The notes under the pieces: generated by a model
Databases searched by the model: none
Seen by the model: the letters and a program-made list of their open reading frames with translations, nothing else
What the model was told of the DNA's origin: nothing
Shown here: piece by piece, positions 1 through 4,688 of the stretch
Layout of the letters: every line of letters begins with the position of its first letter
Position numbering within the stretch: the stretch's first letter is position 1
Assembly (NCBI GenBank): GCA_937896885.1
Contig: CALBNX010000003.1
Span: 1 to 5,882, forward strand
Reading direction: 5' to 3'
DNA: 5,882 bases
Source of the DNA: an uncultured Clostridia bacterium
GTDB taxonomy: Bacteria; Bacillota; Clostridia; Oscillospirales; Acutalibacteraceae
Translations under genes and position numbers: made by a program

Positions 1-551
1 GCATAATCAAGAGGTCTTGCAAATTTATCCGACTCTCCACCGACAACTACAAGTTCAATATTATCAAGATACGGTTCAATATTTATTTTTTCAAGCAACG
101 GTTGTGCAGTAATACATTTGTGCTTTATCGGAAGTGATTTGAATAATGACAGTCTTTTATCCGCATTTTTTTGATTTTCAACAGTACAGCACACAACAAC
201 ATTCTCATATCCATCGCCCCAATCGTCAGGGACACAATCTGCAAATCTTTCAATGCGTTTTGTGAGAAAAAGAAATGTGCAGTCCTGTCGCTCTTTTATC
301 ATAGACCAACATTCTCTGCGCCACTCATCCGCTTCTTCTATTAAAAAATCTGTTGAAAAGCAAAGATAAACTAACCCTGCTTTCATTTTGTAATTCCCGT
401 TTTTTAACTTCTCGGTTGGTTTATAAAAATCTTTTGTTTTAACAATTTCATTTGTATCAATGCCGTGTCTGGCATCACCTTTATGAATATAACAATGCAG
501 ACACCCATCACTGCATTTTTTACAACCTCGCCACGGATTCCACATAGCCAT
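1..551 (-). CDS. DUF5131 (phage Gp37/Gp68-like) family protein, C-terminus beyond window
   Basis: The frame is open from an ATG at 551 to the left edge, giving 183 residues and no stop. The N-terminus reads MAMWNPWRGCKKCSDGC followed by LHCYIHKGDARHG. This is the hallmark opening of the DUF5131/Gp37_Gp68 family (Pfam PF07505), found in phages and many bacterial chromosomes. Near the edge, VVVGGESDKFARP (residues 168-180) matches the family's conserved GGES...ARP segment. Cysteines 13, 17 and 20 form CX3CX2C, the spacing of radical SAM [4Fe-4S] ligands; C10 is a further family cysteine. Biochemical function is unknown to me, and the radical-SAM link is inferred from the motif. The start is supported by a GGGAAG ribosome site about 9 bases upstream and a good promoter 37-66 bases upstream. 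A longer overlapping frame starting at 601 lacks any family match. The gene has its own promoter and is separated by terminators from the redox operon. Confidence 0.85.
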   Translation of the reverse strand, partial: MAMWNPWRGCKKCSDGCLHCYIHKGDARHGIDTNEIVKTKDFYKPTEKLKNGNYKMKAGLVYLCFSTDFLIEEADEWRRECWSMIKERQDCTFLFLTKRIERFADCVPDDWGDGYENVVVCCTVENQKNADKRLSLFKSLPIKHKCITAQPLLEKINIEPYLDNIELVVVGGESDKFARPLDY

Positions 552-587
552 AATAAAATACTTCCCAAATTCTTATTTGTACAGATA

Positions 588-617
588 ATTATACCATCCA
601 TACCAAGAGAAGTGCAA
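588..617 (-). promoter_or_regulatory. Predicted extended -10 promoter for the DUF5131 gene
   Basis: On the minus strand a perfect TATAAT (588-593) is preceded by TGG, making a TGn extended -10. A weak -35, TTGCAC (612-617), lies 18 bases upstream. Transcription would begin near 581, leaving a leader of about 30 bases before the ATG at 551. This is a sequence match only, but the position fits the gene start well. Confidence 0.65.
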
Positions 618-662
618 TAGTTTTTAGTGCTGTTGCAGGTTGTAGGGCGTGGTGATTTTTAT

Positions 663-744
663 ACTCCGTACACCTTTTATTTATACTCCGTTAAACGATT
701 ACACACTCCGTAAAACTATTTGAAACTCCGTAAAACTATTACAA
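663..744. repeat. Four tandem ACTCCGT direct repeats, period about 20 bp
   Basis: ACTCCGT occurs at 663-669, 685-691, 705-711 and 725-731, with start-to-start distances of 22, 20 and 20 bases. Copies 3 and 4 share 16 identical bases (ACTCCGTAAAACTATT). Copy 2 is similar (ACTCCGTTAAACGATT), while copy 1 keeps only the heptamer core. A degenerate ATTCC follows at 744-748. Spacing near two helical turns would put the cores on one DNA face, as in operator or iteron arrays. The array lies upstream of the DUF5131 promoter, 46 to 114 bases beyond its -35. Function is unknown; regulatory binding sites or a slippage-derived repeat are both possible. Confidence 0.8.
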
Positions 745-746
745 TT

Positions 747-756
747 CCACCGGTGG
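747..756. repeat. 10-bp perfect palindrome CCACCGGTGG
   Basis: CCACCGGTGG is fully self-complementary with no spacer. It sits directly beside the ACTCCGT repeat array. The following bases make GGTGGTC (752-758), which recurs at 864-870 next to the other palindrome of this intergenic region. It could be a protein-binding site or the edge of a small repeated element; nothing in the sequence decides. Confidence 0.55.
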
Positions 757-760
757 TCTT

Positions 761-794
761 AAAAACACAAAAAGCACTCATTTTCAGAGTGCTT
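761..794 (-). terminator. Second (distal) rho-independent terminator of the redox operon
   Basis: AAGCACTC (772-779) pairs perfectly with GAGTGCTT (787-794) around a 7-base loop. On the minus strand the 8-bp stem is followed by a T-rich tail (TTTGTGTTTTT). The plus-strand side has no T tract, so the hairpin acts in the minus direction. It lies downstream of another hairpin and would catch readthrough. Confidence 0.75.
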
Positions 795-802
795 GTAGGC
801 AT

Positions 803-840
803 AAAAAAGACCGAAACCCCTATATTTCAAGGGATTTCGG
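803..840 (-). terminator. First rho-independent terminator of the redox operon
   Basis: CCGAAA (811-816) pairs with TTTCGG (835-840). After one C/A mismatch, CCCT (818-821) pairs with AGGG (830-833), leaving an 8-base loop. On the minus strand the stem is followed by TCTTTTTT (803-810). It starts 64 bases past the stop of the ferredoxin reductase gene and forms a tandem pair with the hairpin at 772-794. Confidence 0.8.
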
Positions 841-847
841 TTGTATT

Positions 848-866
848 ACCTAAGTTGTACTTAGGT
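848..866. repeat. Inverted repeat with 8-bp arms and 3-base spacer
   Basis: ACCTAAGT (848-855) is the exact inverse complement of ACTTAGGT (859-866) with a TGT spacer. Neither strand has a T tract after the stem, so it is not a terminator. It lies between the stop codon of the ferredoxin reductase gene and the first terminator, so it would be in the 3' untranslated RNA of the redox operon, as a transcript hairpin or a DNA-binding palindrome. Confidence 0.6.
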
Positions 867-904
867 GGTCGAAGCGAAAGGAGTCAAAATATAGGTTTAA
901 CTCA

Positions 905-2074
905 CTAATTGATTCTTATAATAAGGTTGCTTTCGGGGTAGCAACAGCAAGGGTGTATAAAATTAAACTGCATATCTGCTATACGGCGTTTGTCTTCGCC
1001 CTCGGGGATATAAACTTTACCGCTAACAAGTTTACTTCTGCAAAAACCACATTCGCCTGTATGACATCTTGCAGGGACTTCTATGCCTGCTCGTTCAAAT
1101 GCACAAAGCACAGTTTCATTGCTACTTGCTTTAATTACTGTTTCATTTCCACGATTAATAACTGTGATGTTGTATTCTTTTGGCTCGTCATCAACTTTTT
1201 TACCGGAAGAGAAAACTTCAAAACGAATATATTTTCTTTCTATCTGGAGTTTTGGAAGCTCTGTTTCAAGAAATTTATACATACCACCAGGTCCACAAAC
1301 AAAAATGCTATAATTTCCTTCTGGAGCATATTTCTTTATGATGTCTGCACCCACAAAGCCCTTTTCATAGCCATCTTCTTCGCTATTGCTGAGCACATAA
1401 ACTACATTGATTTTCTCGTTTCTCTCAGAAAGTGAGTCAAGTTCTGATTTGAAAAGAATTTCGTTTGATGTTCCGCAACCGTAAAGCAAAGTAAGGGTGC
1501 AATCCTCATCACCTTGGTCTATTGCTCTAGCAAGAGACAGGAAAGGAGTAATACCACTACCGCCTGCAATAGCAACGATATTTTCAGCATCTCTCAAAGG
1601 ACAATAAGTCATATTACCCTCGGGTGCATAAGCGATAACTTCATCTCCCACATTCCAGTTATCGAGAATATAATCAGAAACGAAACCGTCAGCAATACGC
1701 TTAACAGTAATCTGATATTCACCATTTAATGCGCTGGCAGGGGAGGAGGCTATTGAATATGAACGAGTAACAACTGAATTGCCTATTTCAAGCTTAAATG
1801 TAAGGTATTGACCTGCTTTAAAATATGCAAGTTCTGTTTCGCTTTTAAAATAATAGCTTTTTGCAATATCTGTATGTTCTTCAATTCTGCTGATTACAAG
1901 TTTTTGCTCTTTAGGATGAAGACTTTTTGCAACTTTATTTACACCAAAATCATCAGTACGAGTTGGCAAAACTGCTGGGGCACTATCAATAAACTGTTTT
2001 CTCTCTGTTAAAAACTTTACAGTATTCACACTATCCTTTAAAGTGCCATTTACAGAAAACTTTTTCTTGCTCAT
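905..2074 (-). CDS. Ferredoxin-NAD(P)H reductase with C-terminal [2Fe-2S] domain
   Basis: This 389-residue protein has the layout of PaaE/Hcr/vanillate-demethylase-type reductases. Residues 1 to about 55 are an extension I do not recognise. An FAD-binding FR-type barrel follows (about 56-155) with the flavin motif RSYS (104-107). The NAD(P)-binding domain (about 160-285) has GGSGITP (171-177) and CGPGGM (260-265). A plant-type ferredoxin domain (about 302-389) has ligands C337, C342 and C345 and a fourth at C376, within a CCC run. It should move electrons from NAD(P)H through FAD to the [2Fe-2S] cluster and on to a partner; there is no signal peptide or membrane segment, so it is probably cytosolic. 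The ATG directly follows the stop of the flavoenzyme gene, and AAGGAGG lies 8 bases upstream, so the two are translationally coupled. The obvious partner is that flavoenzyme. Family assignment is secure; cofactor preference and partner are inferred. Confidence 0.92.
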   Translation of the reverse strand: MSKKKFSVNGTLKDSVNTVKFLTERKQFIDSAPAVLPTRTDDFGVNKVAKSLHPKEQKLVISRIEEHTDIAKSYYFKSETELAYFKAGQYLTFKLEIGNSVVTRSYSIASSPASALNGEYQITVKRIADGFVSDYILDNWNVGDEVIAYAPEGNMTYCPLRDAENIVAIAGGSGITPFLSLARAIDQGDEDCTLTLLYGCGTSNEILFKSELDSLSERNEKINVVYVLSNSEEDGYEKGFVGADIIKKYAPEGNYSIFVCGPGGMYKFLETELPKLQIERKYIRFEVFSSGKKVDDEPKEYNITVINRGNETVIKASSNETVLCAFERAGIEVPARCHTGECGFCRSKLVSGKVYIPEGEDKRRIADMQFNFIHPCCCYPESNLIIRIN

Positions 2075-3619
2075 TTATTTTACCTCCTTTTCCATAGCGA
2101 GTATAGCAGCCTTTGCTGCCATATCACCGGTTGTATAGCTTGGAGAATAACCCATATGTCTTGTAGTATAGCCACCTGCAAAGTAAAGTCCCGGTATGCC
2201 TTTGTCTATCAAATCAAAAACAATTCTTTTAACGATACCGTCTTCCTTACTAGCCTCGTAACCGTAAATGGTTCCTGCAGGAGCATCGGTATAACGAGCA
2301 TAGGTCATTGGTGTTGCAATTTCAATTTCTTCTATATAATCTTTAATTTTAACACCTGTTGCTTTTTCAAAATTATCTATCATTTTTTCTGCAAAGGCAT
2401 GCTTTGTTTTATGGTAATCCTTAACAGAAACCTTGCTCCATTCGTCGCCTGCAAAAATTGAGGTCATATAAAGGATACTTGTGCCCTCAGGTGAACAATC
2501 GTCGAAGGCTCTATTAAGACAAACTGTTGCCTGAACATCATTTGTTTCAATGCGTTTGCTGAGTTCATAGCATTTTCTGTTATCGTTTGTCGGATAAATG
2601 AAATAAGTGTGGTTGTTAAGTCCTAACTCATCTGCAGAACGGTTAAGTCCTAAAAATACTGCAAAGCCTTTTGCACTCAAGGTCTTAGCATTTACTTCCT
2701 TTTTAAGTTTCTCAGGAATAGAATTTTCATCTATAAGCTTTGTAAATGCATTATACGGTGAAGCGTTGCAGATAACCACTTTAGCATTTATTTGAGTACC
2801 ATCATCAAGCACAACACCTGTTGCTACGCCGTTTTCAACATTTATCTTCTTAACACTTGTGTTAAACCAAGCTTCACCACCATTTTCAGTAAATGCCTCA
2901 AGCAAAGCAGTGCTAATCTGATGACTTCTGCCCCTTGGAATAACAGCACCATCAATAATATATGAGTGGAGCATTGTGAAGTAGTGAATGACATTAAGCT
3001 CGTCAGTAGGTTGACCGAGGTAGCACCAATATCCGTTAAGTATATCCCTTGTTTTCTGACTTGCACCGAATGATTTCAATACTTCGTCAACAGAATAGTT
3101 TGCAACTTTAAGAAAATCTGTATGTTCAGAAAAGATTTCTTTAATCATTGAGGGCTTGAAATCATCAATGTTGCTTACGAAATCCAAAGTTTTTTCAATG
3201 CTTTCAATAAGGTCAAAAATCTTTGTAACTACAGTTGCAGAGCCCGGGTCATATTCCTCAAGCTTATTTATAAAGGCATCTTTACCCAAAGGCATTAAAT
3301 AGTCGCACTTTTCGTTTTCATCCAATGTGAGCAGTCTGTATGCTTCATCAAGTGCAACCCATTCAATTTTATCTGCTGCACCGACTTCTTGGAAAATCTT
3401 CAACAATGGTGATTTTCCTGTGATTGAGCCGATACCACAAAGCTCATGAAGAGATGCCTCAAATTCAAATCTGCCTCTTACAAAACTTGTAGCAAATCCA
3501 CCGGGTAAATTATGACGCTCAATAAGTAGTGTCTTTTTTCCCTCTTTGGCAAGACGAGCTGATGCTACAAGTCCGCCGTTACCTGCACCGATAACAACTG
3601 CATCATAGTTTTTTACCAT
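2075..3619 (-). CDS. CrtI / retinol-saturase-like FAD-dependent oxidoreductase
   Basis: This 514-residue protein belongs to the phytoene desaturase/retinol saturase branch of NAD(P)/FAD-dependent oxidoreductases. An N-terminal Rossmann fold carries VVIGAGNGG (8-16), the ribose-binding E34 and the LPGGFATS loop (38-45). The C-terminal end has TPMTYARYTDAPAGTIYGYE and the closing FAD motif GLYFAGGYTT followed by GYSPSYTTGDMAA, both typical of the family. Relatives desaturate, isomerise or saturate polyene or other lipophilic substrates. The adjacent electron-donating reductase argues for a reductive reaction here; that is inference. No carotenoid-synthesis gene lies beside it. The frame extends to an ATG at 3652, but the predicted transcript starts about there. 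I therefore choose the ATG at 3619, which is immediately followed by the Rossmann strand and has a weak AGAAG ribosome site. The gene ends one base before the ATG of the reductase gene. The substrate is unknown. Confidence 0.9.
   Translation of the reverse strand: MVKNYDAVVIGAGNGGLVASARLAKEGKKTLLIERHNLPGGFATSFVRGRFEFEASLHELCGIGSITGKSPLLKIFQEVGAADKIEWVALDEAYRLLTLDENEKCDYLMPLGKDAFINKLEEYDPGSATVVTKIFDLIESIEKTLDFVSNIDDFKPSMIKEIFSEHTDFLKVANYSVDEVLKSFGASQKTRDILNGYWCYLGQPTDELNVIHYFTMLHSYIIDGAVIPRGRSHQISTALLEAFTENGGEAWFNTSVKKINVENGVATGVVLDDGTQINAKVVICNASPYNAFTKLIDENSIPEKLKKEVNAKTLSAKGFAVFLGLNRSADELGLNNHTYFIYPTNDNRKCYELSKRIETNDVQATVCLNRAFDDCSPEGTSILYMTSIFAGDEWSKVSVKDYHKTKHAFAEKMIDNFEKATGVKIKDYIEEIEIATPMTYARYTDAPAGTIYGYEASKEDGIVKRIVFDLIDKGIPGLYFAGGYTTRHMGYSPSYTTGDMAAKAAILAMEKEVK
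2083..2089 (-). promoter_or_regulatory. Ribosome binding site embedded in the upstream gene's 3' end
   Basis: AAGGAGG on the minus strand lies inside the last codons of the flavoenzyme gene, 8 bases before the ATG at 2074. With TAA and ATG directly abutting, ribosomes finishing the first gene can restart on the second, favouring matched amounts of the two proteins. Confidence 0.8.
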
Positions 3620-3658
3620 ATTACCACTTCTTTCATAATAGTAATTGAACATAAAAAG

Positions 3659-3686
3659 ATTATACCACTCGCAAAGAAAAAAGCAA
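3659..3686 (-). promoter_or_regulatory. Predicted extended -10 promoter of the redox operon
   Basis: TATAAT (3659-3664, minus strand) is preceded by TGG, giving an extended -10. TTGCTT (3681-3686) lies 16 bases upstream as a weak -35. The start of transcription would fall near 3652, which makes the ATG at 3652 unusable and supports the start at 3619 with a leader of about 33 bases. The -35 lies inside the stem of the preceding gene's terminator. Confidence 0.6.
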
Positions 3687-3708
3687 CAGTTTTCAGGCTG
3701 TTGCTTTT
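3673..3708 (-). terminator. Rho-independent terminator after the GH43 gene
   Basis: AAAAGCAACAG (3679-3689) and CTGTTGCTTTT (3698-3708) form a perfect 11-bp stem with an 8-base loop. On the minus strand the stem runs into TTTTTTCTTT. It begins 46 bases past the GH43 stop codon. The plus-strand side also has some T (TTTTGAAGTTTTG), so weak bidirectional action is possible, but no convergent gene exists here. Confidence 0.85.
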
Positions 3709-3754
3709 GAAGTTTTGTTTGATAAATTGGAATTTGAAGAGTTTATTATTCAAC

Positions 3755-4651
3755 TCAGAATTTTGAAATTTCCAAAAGCTCGTATTCCTGTTCGGTAATA
3801 TAAAGAACAGAGCCGTGGCGAGGGTTCAGATGATTAAGGGAAAATCTGCTTTCATCGACTTTACTGAAATTCATCAAATCTGTTGATTCCTGCATAAAAT
3901 ATCCACCCTTTTGGAATTGGTCAGCAATCATAACAAACTTATCTGTACCAAGTATTCTGTATATACAGTTGCCCTCCAGTGCGGTGTCAGCAACCGAAAC
4001 CTTGTTAGAATCGGGCTCATAATACGGACCATCAGGTCTGTCTGCCACACAATAGCAAATTGCTTCTTTTTCGCCGTCTGCCTCATACAGATAATACTTT
4101 CCATTATGCTCTATTATATCGGCATCAATGGCACACATTCCGCTTTTTGGCTTAAAAAGCACTTGTGGTGGAGTGGTAAAGGTATGAAAATCTTTTGTGT
4201 ATGCATACCACGTGATTGTATCAAGGTCATCGTCCGCGTTGTTGTGAGTCCAATAAACCATATATTCATTTTTGAATTTATCAAATATGACTTGTGGTGC
4301 CCACACTCTATTAGCATTTTTTGTTTCTTCAAAGTTTGAAAAATCAATTATTCTTTCGTTTGTCCAATGTACAAGGTCAACACTATCCCACATAACCATT
4401 GAGTTGTTGTTTGCCCAACCTTCTTCACTTTTCATATCTGTTGCGATTATATGAAAAACGCCATCATTATCACGAAAGATAAAAGGGTCTCGGCAACATT
4501 TTTTGCCTTTAGTCTGAATTATTATGGGCTTGTTTTCATTAACTGCAGTAAAGTTGTATCCGTCCTTTGAAATAGCAAAATGAACACGCTCTTCATGAGG
4601 ATGATTACCAACAAAATAGCAGAAAAGATATTTTGAAAATTCTTTAACCAT
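3755..4651 (-). CDS. Glycoside hydrolase family 43 protein
   Basis: This 298-residue protein has the size and blade-like repeats of a single-domain GH43 five-bladed beta-propeller. Recognisable segments are CRDPFIFRD (about 53-61), ATDMKSEEGW, VWAPQVIFD (about 116-124), AIDADIIEHNGKYYLYE (about 174-190) and LEGNCIYRI (about 225-233). By family analogy the likely catalytic residues are D55 (base), D176 or D178 (pKa modulator) and E226 (acid). GH43 enzymes invert and mostly release arabinofuranose or xylose from plant polysaccharide side chains. The N-terminus (YLFCYFVGN) recalls the Bt3655-like arabinofuranosidase group, from memory only. There is no signal peptide, so it probably works in the cytosol on imported oligosaccharides. 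A GTG at 4660 would add three residues but overlaps the ribosome site, so the ATG at 4651 is the better start. It lies 37 bases after the GH31 gene with no terminator between them, suggesting one transcript. Confidence 0.88.
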   Translation of the reverse strand: MVKEFSKYLFCYFVGNHPHEERVHFAISKDGYNFTAVNENKPIIIQTKGKKCCRDPFIFRDNDGVFHIIATDMKSEEGWANNNSMVMWDSVDLVHWTNERIIDFSNFEETKNANRVWAPQVIFDKFKNEYMVYWTHNNADDDLDTITWYAYTKDFHTFTTPPQVLFKPKSGMCAIDADIIEHNGKYYLYEADGEKEAICYCVADRPDGPYYEPDSNKVSVADTALEGNCIYRILGTDKFVMIADQFQKGGYFMQESTDLMNFSKVDESRFSLNHLNPRHGSVLYITEQEYELLEISKF

Positions 4652-4656
4652 AATAA

Positions 4657-4666
4657 TCACCTCTTT
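4657..4666 (-). promoter_or_regulatory. Strong ribosome binding site that fixes the GH43 start
   Basis: AAAGAGGTGA on the minus strand is nearly complementary to the 16S rRNA 3' end and sits 5 bases before the ATG at 4651. The alternative in-frame GTG (4658-4660) lies inside this site and so is unlikely to be the start. Confidence 0.75.
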
Positions 4667-4688
4667 AAATATAAATTTACATTATTTT

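Larger units (their letters stand above)
552..904. other. Gene-free intergenic region with repeats, palindromes and terminators
   Basis: No coding sequence here is convincing. The only sizeable plus-strand frame (720-908) begins with TTG inside the tandem repeats, has no ribosome site, runs through both terminator hairpins and matches no family I know. From right to left the region holds an 8-bp-arm palindrome (848-866), two minus-strand terminators (803-840 and 761-794), a 10-bp palindrome (747-756), four ACTCCGT repeats (663-744) and the DUF5131 promoter. It separates the end of the redox operon from the start of the next transcript. Confidence 0.75.

Noticed and set aside
404..601. Minus-strand 65-codon open frame starting with ATG at 601.
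   Set aside because: It overlaps the DUF5131 gene in another frame, has no family match, and its start lies in or upstream of the predicted -10 of that gene.
663..744. Possible short CRISPR array.
   Set aside because: The repeat core is only 7 bases (16 in two copies) with a period of about 20 bases, far shorter than CRISPR repeat-spacer units, and no cas gene is present.
864..900. TGG-led stretch resembling the inverse complement of a tRNA 3' end, as in an integrase attachment site.
   Set aside because: No T-arm stem can be formed, no other tRNA arm is found, and no integrase is nearby.
720..908. Plus-strand 62-codon open frame.
   Set aside because: It starts with TTG inside the tandem repeats, has no ribosome site and crosses two terminator hairpins and a palindrome. 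The repeats and hairpins explain the sequence better.
953..1435. Plus-strand 160-codon open frame and similar ones at 2156-2461 and 3911-4339.
   Set aside because: They are antisense shadows of the redox and GH43 genes, with low-complexity Phe/Ile/Cys-rich translations and no recognisable family.
3620..3652. Eleven extra N-terminal codons on the flavoenzyme from the ATG at 3652.
   Set aside because: The predicted transcription start falls at about 3652, there is no ribosome site before that ATG, and family members begin just ahead of the Rossmann strand, as from 3619.
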